From Dysidea avara (taxonomy: Eukaryota > Porifera > Demospongiae > Dictyoceratida > Dysideidae): a DNA stretch of 64,000 bases. The position numbers and the translations under genes are program-made. Location of the stretch: contig NC_089272.1 of assembly GCF_963678975.1 (NCBI RefSeq), forward strand, positions 620,001 through 684,000. Direction: 5' to 3'. This document shows positions 10,970 through 21,680 of the stretch, in pieces. How positions within the stretch are numbered: the stretch's first letter is position 1; each line of letters begins with the position of its first letter. The notes beneath the pieces were generated by a model. The model did no database searches, was not told where the DNA came from, and saw only the letters and a program-made list of their open reading frames with translations.

Positions 10970-11830
10970 TAAATTCATAGATTCCTTGTCACCGATAGCC
11001 ACCGTTCCAAGGAGTCCGTAATATAGTCATCTTTTGCATTTTCGGACTTCCACAACACAAGCTTCTTGAATAGTCTATCTGGCACTCCTGCCTTATTGCT
11101 GTTGTGGCTCTCCTACTGTCAGGCTGTTGAGGCTATACTCTTCTGTAGAGAAACTATTCTACTCTGGTTTGGGACAAGGACAACCCACCCCAGTAGTCGA
11201 AGCTTTACCACTTTGACACTACTTGCTGCTGTTAGAACGGATGTCTTCCCTCGAATCCCTCCACATATACCTACAGTATGGCCACAAGGTAAGTATCTAA
11301 ACCGGACCTTGCTATTAGCACCTTGTTGCCCTGTCTCAACTTTTCTGTCTTGCTTTGTGGGATTCTCAAGGTTAAGAGCTTGCCCCCAACCATGTCACAA
11401 ACATTGACATTGGCTAGCTCATCAAATCTGATGAAATTTACAAAGGACAGGAGACAAGCTGCACCAAACCTTATGTCTTTTTAGCATCTTGTGGTATGGC
11501 TTCCATCTTCTGTGCTGTGAATGGTGACTTCTTCATCACCGGCTTAGCCAACTCTCTCTTAAAGCCCCATAGGGTTGCACGGACTAAAGGAGAATCTGTA
11601 GGGGATGAAACTCCTGCTGTTAGTTGCACCCATGCCAGCATATGAGCGCTTCCACTGCTGATTTCAAGCACTTGATTTCTGCCAGTTCTGCAAGTACATG
11701 CCCCCCGTCAACAGGGAAAATTGGTAACTTATTTTTTGAAGCCCATTCTCTCCAATGTCTACAGACACCAGCATATTTCTTAGTTGTTGAAGTAGCTTTA
11801 TATCGCAAAGGTAAAACTCAGGATCTGAAA
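10970..11830 (-). pseudogene. tyrosine recombinase (XerD-like fold), broken
   Basis: Several frames on the - strand together give an ordered tyrosine recombinase. The SAM-like N-terminal part (YAGVCRHWREWASKNKLPIF, FPVDGGHVL) lies at 11620-11808. The bridge ELAKPVMKKSPF is at 11471-11640. The first catalytic arginine region (LLSFVNFIRFDEL) is near 11440-11480, followed by LTLRIPQSKT, and the C-terminal WKSENAKDDYI is near 11030-11060. At least three frame changes occur, and the usual His-Gly-Arg before the last Trp reads Leu-Val-Leu. Such recombinases occur in Crypton/DIRS-type elements and in domesticated invertebrate genes; which one is not decidable here. Confidence 0.75.
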
Positions 11831-11888
11831 AGTGGTCGCAGTCACATCTACAAAAAGAAAAAAAAACTGAGTACAAGCTACATACGTG

Positions 11889-13793
11889 CAGTGTGCAAAA
11901 TAACGTCCGGACAATTTCCGGTCAATTACACTAGGTGTCAGGCCATCATTGAATTTGTCTGGAAATAATGTCCTTTCAAAGTTTATAGTGTTAGCATTGG
12001 GCTAGGAGGGAGGCCAGACATGATGGTATTGACATGGAATTAAGGGTGCTCGCTGATATTTGAAGCCATTTAAGTGCCAGCCCAGAAACCACATGCGGCT
12101 ATTGCATCATAATTGGCATTACTACACATACCCATACTTGTAGTAATATATATATATCCATGTTAAGCGGACATGTTTTGCGCCAGAGAACACTAGCATG
12201 TTTTTTCGCTTCAGAATCGTCACTGAAGTGTTAGCAAATGATTGTCTGATGGATCAACAGTTACACTAACATGAATTAATCTAAAAGTAAGTGTTATTTA
12301 AGGAAACAAGTGTGAACGCACTTTTCACTTGTAGGCAACATGCGTTCGTGCCTTGTTTTCTCGAGTGACAGGGTATTCTGGTAGTTAGTATTGTAATTGT
12401 AAGCTGCTTATGTAGGGGACAATGTTACCAGCTGGAATCACAAGGCGTTACAAGCTGTGCTGATGATGGCGTGCCTAGCGTAACCTATCCAAGAGCGACT
12501 TGGAGACTCCAGGCGGAGCAAGAAGCTGTTCCTGTGTGTGAAGAAGAGAAAACAGAGCTTTTTGTGTTTAGAACAGCGTTTATGACATGTTATTTTGAAA
12601 AATTGGTGATTGCGGTCAATAGGAATTTGTGTGGTTGTTGTATCAATAATGTTGGGCGCACGCAATCTTTGCACATGTTTACTAAAAATAAAACTAGTTT
12701 TTGAGTGATAGCCGTGAAGGCTTCAAATTTTGTAGGGAGATTCGCTGATAAATTCTCCAGAGGTCTATGTTTAGATTTTGTTCGTAGCGTTATGGCTTCA
12801 TGAGTTACGGCACCGAGAACATGAGGTTTTGAATGGTGTAGCACACCTTTAGTACTAACTTAAGTTCTATGTACGCTGTGTACTAATACTAAACATAGAG
12901 TTGTGAGTTATAAGCTGAAGTTTGTTCAACGTGGTTTCCAGTGCGCTACTGTGAAAAATGGAGAACTAGTTTCGATTTAAGCGCTTCATAAAGAACTACG
13001 CATAGTTATAAAATGGTATAGGCTAGAAGAATTCTGTTTGGTTTGTGTTGAAGAGAAAGAGAAGCACTTCCAACGTAAGTAGCATATGGATTCATTTTAT
13101 ACATTATGTGAGTATAAGCAACAATACAAAAATTGCATGTTGTATGGCTTCAAATAGCCGCCACCCTTAAGTTATTTGTTTTTTTTGGTTTGTACTGACC
13201 ACAAGGGTATGCTCAAGATGTACTCTGAGGTTAACAGTTTACTATGTTGTGCCAGCCTACTTGTATCATTCACCTGAACTGCTGTAGTAAAATGTATTTA
13301 TAACCTGATTACAATTAGTAGCTTTTACTTGTGGTATTCATGATCACCTGTATAACCAGTTTTTAAGCTAGAATGAACAAGACATCAGTGCATCTATTTA
13401 TATTAGGGATAGAGCCACTATATATTCTAAGCCATGGCAGCTGCCAGCATAAGCAAAGTTTGACCATATAGCTATATCATTCCAAGGCAAGCCTTGACTG
13501 AAGTCCTTATGACTCCTTTCCTACAAAGGCCCAATTGATTGCATAGAAGCCCTTTCATGTGGCCAGTAGCTACCCTTTAAAATGCTGTACTATCAGTGAG
13601 TGGTTGATAAGTAATCAGCTCTACAGTACATTGGTGGCCCCAATGTTTGAAACAAACATACAAGTGGTAGAAACACAGGAAAGGAGAAACAATAAAAGTT
13701 AAAATGTCCGGTCAAATTGCTTGATGTCCACTCAAGTTTTGCAATGCCCTGACAGTACGACAGGACATGTCTGAAGAGTTATTTTGCACACTG
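11889..13793. mobile_element. non-autonomous hAT element, 1.9 kb
   Basis: The terminal inverted repeats are CAGTGTGCAAAATAAC and its exact complement. They are flanked by an identical 8-bp duplication CATACGTG (11881-11888 and 13794-13801), the hallmark of hAT insertion. Subterminal GTCCGGAC / GACCGGACAT motifs occur at both ends. No transposase could be read inside; small ORFs at 12.4-12.8 kb are uncharacteristic. Confidence 0.85.
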
Positions 13794-13801
13794 CATACGT
13801 G

Positions 13802-14077
13802 TGATACCAACTCATCTGTGAATCAAGTTGTGTCTACTTATCAGTGCCATTCAGAACAGCAGCTTGCTATACTGGTCCTGCATGGCTACCAACCAGTGTA
13901 TTAGCAGACTCCAAGCTGCCACTCTCTTATACCTACCCCAACAACTTGCATGCTACATGTAATTGACTCCCAGCAGTCATTATCCTAGTGTAAAATTAGC
14001 CTGGTCAATTTATTGTAGAATACAGATAAGCCCTGATTGGGTTTTCTGGCACTAACAAATTAGTGTCCAATCACCTT
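13802..14077. other. no gene seen
   Basis: Short intronic stretch between the hAT element and the 49-bp tandem array. Confidence 0.5.
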
Positions 14078-14322
14078 AAACAATTAACCACAATAAAACC
14101 TAACAGACTGGTCACTTTATCTTACTAAACAATTAACCACAATAAAACCTAACAGACTGGTCACTTTATCTTACTAAACAATTAACCACAATAAAACCTA
14201 ACAGACTGGTCACTTTATCTTACTAAACAATTAACCACAATAAAACCTAACAGACTGGTCACTTTATCTTACTAAACAATTAACCACAATAAAACCTAAC
14301 AGACTGGTCACTTTATCTTAGT
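14078..14322. repeat. 49-bp tandem repeat, five copies
   Basis: The unit begins AAACAATTAACCACAATAAA and ends CACTTTATCTTACT. Five copies are almost identical, implying recent amplification. It lies in the presumed intron before DD2. Confidence 0.95.
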
Positions 14323-15117
14323 ACACAATAAAAAAAGTCCCAGTATTAACATCAAGACACACAGTGGTGTGTTATGCATCCCAAGAAGCCGGCACGCAAC
14401 ACCTTGGGTGTATTGACAGGAAGAAAGAAAACGTGATTTTCACACATATGTAGTTCTGTAATCTCTTATCCGATTGGATCCAAATTTGCTACAGAAGTGC
14501 CCGCCAGGAAGGGGAGTCTACGATACTTAAAACCTTATTAACACTTTAATATTACTAATACCGACACACCACAGAGCCTTCTACATAACCTTGTGAAGTA
14601 TGCGTGCACTGCTTTAAGGATTTGCCAAATTAAAAGTGTTGTTTTGTCCCAAAGTGCCAATTTTGAACTGCCAATATTTTCGCTTACACAGTTGTTGTCA
14701 AGAACTAAAGATGAATGTGTGGTAGATTTAGTAACTCAGAAAAGCAGGTACTCTTATATTCGGAAAGTAGGCGTGGCTGCAACCGGATGACTTGTAGCAT
14801 TTTTATGTCATGGTAACATTTCCCCCAATAAGTGATCACTAAAAAATAGTAATAAATTTCTGAGCATATATACTTCCATCATCACTGTCAAACAAGACTA
14901 CATACTGCACTTGATCAAAGTCACAATCTGGATCAGAACCAGGTGATCGATAAATTAGAGAATACATGACCTGGATGACCTGACCTTGGTTATTTCTCTC
15001 ACACTGAAACCAAACTTGCATGTACACTGTGTGACATATATTGCTTTTGATGAAGGGTGTGCATATAAGTAAGACAATGTGTGATCTGTTATGATATATT
15101 ATTGTGTTTTCTTGTAG
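14323..15117. other. intron-like stretch before DD2
   Basis: No domain seen. A 94-codon - strand frame at 14839-15123 overlaps the splice acceptor of DD2 and shows no known family. Confidence 0.4.
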
Positions 15118-15420
15118 TGGCAAGTCATTCCCCTTCTATCTCGGCCATCTTACAAACAAAGCCTGAACTAGCTGATCTAGTAAACTGGGTAGTACCTATG
15201 GCAGCAGACAAATGGGAGATGATCTGTGTGCTGTTAATGGGTGACGAGGGCCAGACTATTGGGAACGCAATTAGAAGGAAGTTTCAGTTGATTGAGGAGT
15301 GTTGTCTTGAGATGTTTTCAGAATGGCTGCAGTATCGTGATGCTACTTGGCAGAATATTATTGATGTGCTTATTTCTGTTAGGAAACTTGCTTTGGCAAA
15401 AGAATTGACTGAACGTCTTG
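15118..15420 (+). CDS. Death-fold exon (DD2), phase 1-1
   Basis: A second Death-fold exon. The acceptor TTTTCTTGTAG precedes 303 bases (2+300+1) and the donor is CTTG/GTGTGT. Visible helices are LADLVNWVVPMAADKWEMI, VLLMGDEGQ, CCLEMFSEWLQ, DATWQNIIDVLISV and KLALAKELTERL. It shares the C...MF.EWLQ / ATW..II..L core with DD1 but is divergent overall, so the duplication is old. It carries no start codon in context and needs upstream and downstream exons. As with DD1, its donor opens directly into a simple repeat. It is likely an adaptor-recruiting effector module; specific partners cannot be inferred. Confidence 0.75.
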
Positions 15421-15520
15421 GTGTGTTGTGTGTATCTATGTGTGTGGTGTGGTGTGGTGTGGTGTGGTGTGGTGTATGTAGTGTGTGTGCTGTGTGCATG
15501 TGTGCACATACGTGTGTGCA
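15421..15520. repeat. GT/GGTGT microsatellite at the DD2 donor
   Basis: GTGTG and GGTGT repeats begin at the first intron base after DD2. Open frames through it are compositional artefacts. Confidence 0.85.
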
Positions 15521-15586
15521 TATCTGCTTGATCATATATTACAGATGTGTGTACTTTGTACATTGTAAGTACTTGCTTAGTATCAT

Positions 15587-16076
15587 CAAGAGTATATAAT
15601 AGAAACCAAGAGTATCGAACGGTGCATTACTCCGTGATTAATCATTCCGTAAAGTAACACGGATATTTCAGTAGTTGTTCGTTTTCATTGCCATTAAGGG
15701 TTGCTGTGTTTAGTCCAATTCAGCCACTAAACCAAGCAAAAACATGATAGCATTAAAGGGAATTAGCTAATGTTAAAGTTCTGGCACTGCCAAGCGGATC
15801 CCTGAAGGTGTGGCAACGCGCTTGTTTGGCCAACCGTTGTTTTAGTGAGCTGGGATTACCTTGGGTCCTTACTACACTTTCCTTGTACAATAACTGTTGA
15901 ATACTTTGTTGAATAACACGGAAAACTGGCGAACAAAGACCCGTTGCCACGTACGCATTTCAAATTACCATTTCACGTAAACAAACAATTATTGAAATAT
16001 CCATGTTACTTTATGCAATCATTAATCAAGGGCTAATACACCGTTTGACACTCTTGGTTTCTATTATATACTCTTG
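15587..16076. mobile_element. MITE with CAAGAGTA ends and a 7-bp target duplication
   Basis: The terminal inverted repeats start CAAGAGTATATAATAGAAAC and are mirrored at the right end. Flanks are GTATCAT on both sides (15580-15586, 16077-16083). A related element with different internal sequence and its own 7-bp duplication is at 29017-29326. The interior is non-coding. Confidence 0.8.
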
Positions 16077-16136
16077 GTATCATTTAATGAGTGTTTCTGT
16101 TGACACTTGCTTTATACTCATCTATATATTCTGTAG

Positions 16137-16289
16137 TGACATTACAGGGACCGATGCCACCATCTTTATCACCTGTTAACGTTAAGCAACCCCATCAACA
16201 ACAGAGCTCACAACAAATGGCAAGAGGTAGTTATTATAGTCAAGAGAGCACTGGAATTACTCCTTCACTGGAGTCCACTCTCATGCCAA
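16137..16289 (+). CDS. probable Pro/Gln/Ser linker exon, phase 1-1
   Basis: The acceptor ends TTCTGTAG. The 153 open bases are 2+150+1 with donor CCAA/GTTAGT. A shorter form ending at 16226 (GTAGTT donor) would keep the same phase. The product has GPMPPSLSPVNVKQPHQQQS, then YYSQESTGITPS, a low-complexity linker. It sits between DD2 and the microexon at 17.9 kb. Confidence 0.55.
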
Positions 16290-16629
16290 GTTAGTGATAG
16301 TATTATTCCTAACTTTGCACTGTTATATTTACTTGATACTATATACGTATGGTAAATGACAGTGACACTTTTTTTTGTTTTGCTGATCATGAGGGGCAGT
16401 AACCTCCAAGTAATATCACAGTGTAATATTTAATCAGGGATGTGCTCTAGTAGAATGTGACATGACCAATATGGAATGTACAGTACATACATACCATTGT
16501 GTTGAGTACGTACCAGGGTCCAGTTAAAGGGTGTCAAGTCTTGCTTTAGGAAATTAAAATGTGTGCAAAGGCACAACCTTACTGTTACATGGACAACACT
16601 ACAATGCAGGTACTGTTATTTATGTAGTA

Positions 16630-16797
16630 CAGTGGAACCGCAGTTATCTGAACCCCTTGGGACCAGCATAAGTCAGTATCTCTGAAACTGTGTATGATAT
16701 CAGTACTATCAACTACCCTAATAGAACAGTCACTACTCTAATATAGCAGTCATTTCTGTATTTTGGTTAACTGAGAATGCTGATATTGGTTCCACTG
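16630..16797. mobile_element. pogo/Tigger-type MITE, 168 bp
   Basis: The ends CAGTGGAACC and GGTTCCACTG are exact inverted repeats flanked by TA on both sides. The inner TTATCTGAACC resembles the second half of Tigger-type termini. No coding capacity. Confidence 0.75.
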
Positions 16798-17271
16798 TAC
16801 TGCAGCACAATTAAGGACCTGGTTCAGACATGTACTAGCTATTGGTTATACATAAAGTAATTGTCCAATAGCATATCTGCAGGTGTAGGCAACCTGTCTT
16901 GTTTTACTACTTTTATTCTATGATTTCTACTCCAATCTAATATTTCCTTATGTTTGTATGGTACCACTGCTAGTATGGATATAAAAGTGGTTGTCTATAA
17001 TATTGAGTTAATACATACGTACATACATACATTGCTACTGTGAGTCTTGATAAATGGTCGTAATTTTGGTATGGAATACTCTGCAGAATTTCTCAACCTC
17101 TAACTTGATCTTTGTGGATATTTATTTGACACTGAGTCCAGTTTTAGTAAATTGATTATAGTGTAGATGACAAAACGTACATACACTTATAGTACTCAAA
17201 TTTTTGCACATACAGTCAATTACAATGAGCTGTAAAGGGTCCAATCACGTGTCATGTGGTGTATTAACTAT

Positions 17272-17792
17272 CAGTGTTTGGAATAACGCGTTACTTATGT
17301 AACGCGTTACGTAATATTCTTTTTGTGGTACCTAAGTAATATAACGAAATACGCTATAAACGCAGGTAATATAACCCAAGTTACTTTACTTATAAATGTA
17401 ACGCGTTACTTAAGTAATATAGTTACTGTAACGAATCTAATATTACGTAATATTATTACTACAAGTAACAAAGTTACTAATCTCGTTAGTAATTCACTGA
17501 GTAACGCCTAGCCACAACGAAGTAATGAAGCCTACTGAATGAAGCTTATTCACAAGCTTCTTACTTATAACCAAGATTTGCACATTGTCCAACAACGCAA
17601 TCATGTCACATGATAAGGTGGTAGTTTCACATGTGACAGTTTAAGGCTGTGGACACAAAGTAATATAATATGTAATATTATTATAGTTACTTTATTTTAT
17701 GGGTAATATGTAACTGTAACTAAATAGTTCAGTTGCAAGTAATATGTAATAATGTAACTAGTTACTTTTAAAAAGTAACTTGCCCAACACTG
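17272..17792. mobile_element. hAT-type MITE, 521 bp
   Basis: It begins CAGTGTTTGGAATAACGC and ends with the inverted CTTGCCCAACACTG. Both sides carry TTAACTAT (17264-17271, 17793-17800), an 8-bp target duplication. The interior is built of GTAACGCGTTAC and AGTAACTAGTTAC-like palindromes. It resembles a hAT MITE type recalled as widespread in animals. Confidence 0.85.
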
Positions 17793-17899
17793 TTAACTAT
17801 GTGGACAATTAACAATATACAGTGTGTTAACACTGCACTGGTGTATTAGTAGTACACAGGTGGTGTATGTGTAGTGATTTAGGTTATCTGTTGTGACAG

Positions 17900-17947
17900 A
17901 TGTAACGCTAGTGCTGGGTGCAGTAGTGATTGATCAGATTCAAAATA
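17900..17947 (+). CDS. 48-nt microexon before DD3
   Basis: The acceptor is TTGTGACAG, then 48 bases (2+45+1), then GTAAGTG. The product contains VLGAVVIDQIQN. A 48-nt homologue with the same borders precedes the - strand Death exon (58707-58754), where the peptide is VEGAVVIDQIKN. That conservation is strong evidence that it is a real exon. Confidence 0.75.
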
Positions 17948-18004
17948 GTAAGTGACTTGTATTGTGTGTTGTTATCAATTACCAGTATCATGTGTGACCT
18001 GTAG

Positions 18005-18301
18005 AGGATGATACTCCAACTAAGAGAGGCATCAGAAAATATGTTCCGTTGGAATATGCTGCTGACTGGTTTGACATTGGCATAGAGTTGGGATTAGAAC
18101 TTGATGTGCTTGATGATTTGAAAGGCACTGGCCCCCAACAGAGCAGTGGCCTAAAACAGAACAATGCTTGTTTACGGAAGATGCTGTATGAGTGGTTAAA
18201 GTCACCTGTAACTCCTACTGCTACATGGAAAGCACTGGAGGTTGCCTTTACTAATGTGAGAAGACAGAAACTTGGTCTTGATCCAGTTGATGATGTGTAT
18301 A
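18005..18301 (+). CDS. Death-fold exon (DD3), phase 1-1
   Basis: The acceptor is GACCTGTAG and the donor TATA/GTAAGA; the 297 bases are 2+294+1. Its first two bases complete a lysine codon begun by the microexon, giving IQN-K-DDTPTKRG. The Death-fold pattern is YAADWFDIGIELGLELDVLD, then LRKMLYEWLK, TATWKALEVAFTNVRRQKLG and LDPVDD. It is a clear paralogue of the - strand exon at 58390-58650, sharing IELGLELDVLD and the tail FTNVRRQ-LGLDPVD. It is probably the N-terminal effector domain of an NLR-type receptor; the nearest same-strand NACHT exon starts at 33685. A separate truncated gene remains possible. Confidence 0.8.
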
Positions 18302-18548
18302 GTAAGAATTTATACGTTTATGTGTCTCGGTTGTAAGTTTATGTACATGTGTAGGTTCTTTGAGCTTTTCTACGTAGTTGGCATTGATAGGGAGGCTAGA
18401 AAAGGTGGAATGGAATAAGTAAAAATTACATCCTAAGCAGTTTTACTACTATTTATGTACCATGAAACCACCTAACTTCAAAGGAAAATTTCAGGGTACA
18501 TATCTCATAAACCCTGGCTTGCCATGGTTTATTTAAGTTAAACCATGG

Positions 18549-18905
18549 CAACTCATAGGGCGGTGAGGGAGTCGAATCGCCTCCGTCTGAATGCTGTAGG
18601 ATGGAAAATCGGCCTCATGGTTTTCATCACGTGAGCAATAATAAACTCCTACAATCGAATGCTGCTAGGATTCTTATAAAAACAAACTAACGTTACCTCA
18701 CCAGATATCAAGACCATGGTTTAACTAAAATAAACCATGGTCTTGATATCTGGTGAGGTAACGTTAGTTTGTTTTTATAAGAATCCTAGCAGCATTCGAT
18801 TGTAGGAGTTTATTATTGCTCACGTGATGAAAACCATGAGGCCGATTTTCCATCCTACAGCATTCAGACGGAGGCGATTCGACTCCCTCACCGCCCTATG
18901 AGTTG
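18549..18905. repeat. perfect 175-bp palindrome
   Basis: 18549-18723 and 18731-18905 are exact reverse complements by eye, with a 7-base loop. The loop is bordered by CCATGGTTTA / TAAACCATGG, and the same pair also occurs just left of the palindrome (about 18534-18548). No target duplication or ORF. Either a very recent inverted duplication or a sequencing/assembly foldback. Confidence 0.9.
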
Positions 18906-19383
18906 ACAAACAAAAGTTCAAGGTGAGAACTAGTGTCATGGGTAATTTACAAGCGTTTGTCCGCGTGTTTGATTATGTACCACGCCCACTTTTCGTATAT
19001 CACGAGGCAACCACTCTACAGTGAAGCTTACCCCTCTGGATGTTTAGATAACTGTGTAAACAGTGTTTAAGTGATGTAGCAACTTTGAAACACTCGTAAA
19101 ATTGCTAAATTGAGTGTTTCCATGATATCCATAGGATTTGCCCGTTTATGTTAACAAACATAGTCACAATGTTAGTTGTTGCTGTCCCATAATCAAATTT
19201 CACAAGTTGGTCTATATAATGAATTTGGTGGTTGGCCTCGTATTGGTTTGGGTGATCAGTCGCCCGCAAGCTCTTAGCCTGCATTGGCATGGTACATATC
19301 AGTTGTATCACGTGCCCTCGTGATTTGCCTGATATGTACACCCACGCTCTCGGGCCGTTACACATATACACTCTATAACATTC
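18906..19383. other. no gene seen
   Basis: Intron-like sequence; a 94-codon - strand frame at 19105-19389 has no recognised family. Confidence 0.4.
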
Positions 19384-20142
19384 ATACAACCCTCACCTCA
19401 TAGGAACTCTGCAATCACGATGACAGACAACACTCGGTCGGTCCTCAGGGCGATCTTTAAATAAAATGTTCCCTAAACTAACCACTCTAGGGCAACCTAG
19501 CATAGCTAAATAACTTTCAGTTTGTTACACAATCACTATAGAACTATAAGTTCTTTCTAGCTTCTACACCTTCTTATACCAGCTGTCACACACGAGTACT
19601 GCCCAAAATTACTAGTGACAAACACCCACCCCACAGAAACCTAATTACTTTAGCTAACCTGTGTTAGTCATCCAGTGTCAAACAAGTTTAACATCACTTC
19701 AATACTTAAGTGCTGTTTTTTTGGCTCCAATCACTTTATACAGCACAACTTTAATAAATTCAGGCAGTTACCAGGCTTGGGGTGAAGTACATTGGTACTC
19801 GTACTTAAATGCACTTAAGTACACCTTCTTGAGTACTTGTACTTATACTTAAGTAAATCTCAAAAGAACTTGTACTTTACTTTAATACTTTTCGATGTAC
19901 TTTGCCCCATGCCTGGCAGTTACTGGTGTTGTGACAGGCAGCTGGTGCAAGCAAGTGTAGCAGAAAGAACTTATAGTTTTTGTAGCGTTGTGTAATAAAC
20001 TATATTAGAAAGTAGTTTAACTAAGTTTGGGTTGTCCTAGAGTGGTTAGTTTAGAGAGCATTCCATTTAAAGATTACCCTGAAGATCAGCTGAGTGTTGT
20101 CTGTCATCATGATTACAGAGTTCTTATGAGGTGAGGGTTGTA
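19384..20142. mobile_element. foldback element with about 190-bp arms
   Basis: Left arm 19384-19575 and right arm about 19945-20142 are inverted copies at roughly 85% identity by eye (ATACAACCCTCACCTCATA versus its complement, and ACTAACCACTCTAGG). The spacer holds stretches built on GTACTTAAGTAC-like repeats. No coding sequence. Confidence 0.75.
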
Positions 20143-20147
20143 TATAT

Positions 20148-21165
20148 GTTATCATACACTATGATAGTAGTGTATAGTAGGGAACACAAAGGAATAGGTG
20201 TGGTCCACGAAATAACATCACCTAGAAACCAGCTTCAAGTTTCCCTGACGACGATGAGGCAGTATTGGTTAGGTAAAACTAAGCCCAAACAAGCTTTCAG
20301 ATCAACCCGAAACGCTTTCAAGAAGTTGCTACTGAATTTTAAAAATACTTTATTTAATGGAATTTTCTACTGACTGACTGACTGACTGACTGACTGATGC
20401 CTCCAGACAAGCGTAACTCAATAATGGCTAAGGCTATGGGCTTGATTTTTTCACTATTCAACTTCACTTCAGCCCAAGAGGTGCCTTTTGGCATACCGCA
20501 GTACGTACAATGCATTCTTCATGGACTTACCAGTGTCCTCCTTTGTGTCCCATTCATCTTTGTTGACAGTGACAACTGTCGATTTGGCGATAGCACGTGA
20601 TGGCTTCCCTTCGTAACAGAAATTGTCCATATTTGGCATAGTGGCTATTTCGATAGCAGAGGTACTTTTCAAACAGTTCTTGATTCGTACTACTGTGTAA
20701 CGGGTTAAAAATAGCTGACAATGAAGCGTAATGACTACTTCACTTTACAGACGATAATTGATATAACTGGGGCGTGCAGCACCATTTCTTTCTTTTGGTA
20801 TGCATGGATTGCAAAAGTGCTTTTCGAATAGTTCTTGATTCGAAATGCTGTGTAACGGGTTGAACATAGCTGACAATGAAGCGTAATGGATACTTCACTT
20901 AATAATTGGGGCTCACAGTGCCATTTCAGATGCGGTATGCGTGGGTTCACCACTCATAATAATTTATTTACAAGAAAAGTTAACAAACAAGTACACAGAA
21001 AAATTTGGAATTTTCAACTAGAGTAGGGACCATAACACATCGATAAAAAGCACTGAAACAAGCTGGAGTAGTGCACGATATTAAATCACAGTAAAACAAT
21101 AAGAAGTGTTATATCCTTACTGTGCTCAAGATACCATAATGGAAATGCACAGTAGGGTGAACAGT
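20148..21165 (-). mobile_element. foldback repeat family, copy E
   Basis: Reverse orientation. The terminal CATACACTATGATAGTAGTG is at 20152-20171. The body includes an open - strand segment 20469-20672 with NKDEWDTKED and ALYVLRYAKRHL. Only one hairpin arm remains (20985-21165). Together with copies A and C it defines the conserved peptide. Confidence 0.7.
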
Positions 21166-21344
21166 TGCTATAAATAATGTCATGTATTAATGATTTTACA
21201 AAGATTCTTCTGTCTATTTATAGACTTCCATATAATGCCCAGCATCTTATGATCACATTTTTAATATTTGAGCGATCAAGTCAATAATTTGATGAAACTA
21301 CTGGCAACAGTACCGAATACTAAATAATCATACTGTACCATATT

Positions 21345-21680
21345 GAATATTAGGGATCATGGAGGTTTGGGTTTTTCTGGCCAAAAATATCACCTAAAAA
21401 CCAGCTTCATAATATCATCCTGGTGCCTTGGCAGTATTGGTTAAGTATAACCAAGTTCAAAAGTACTTTCAGTTAGACCCTAAATTCTTCCAATAGATTG
21501 TTACGAATTTAAAAAAAAAAAAAATTCTATGGAATTTTCTACTGACCAACTACTTGCCTGCCTGTGTAACTCAAGAACAGTCAAGGCTATTGGGCTTAAT
21601 TTTTTTGACTGTGTGACATCAGTTTGTCCTGAGACGTGCCTTATGGCATACCACAGTATAGGTAGATTTATGCATTTTAA
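21345..21680 (-). mobile_element. foldback repeat family, copy F (partial)
   Basis: It carries the right end of the family in reverse (TTAGGGATCATGGAGGT, CTTGGCAGTATTGGTTA) and breaks off near 21680. Confidence 0.6.

Noticed and set aside
11066..11407. 113-codon + strand ORF with a hydrophobic N-terminus resembling a signal peptide
   Set aside because: It lies antisense to the tyrosine recombinase remnant, whose ordered motifs are more convincing.
14078..14322. CRISPR-like array
   Set aside because: The units are directly adjacent 49-bp tandem copies with no unique spacers, in a eukaryotic genome. The same applies to the 27-bp and 162-bp arrays.
14839..19389. Possible relationship between the - strand ORFs at 14839-15123 and 19105-19389 (both with G-[QH]-V-I-Q)
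   Set aside because: The resemblance is limited to a few residues and the DNA does not align; treated as chance.
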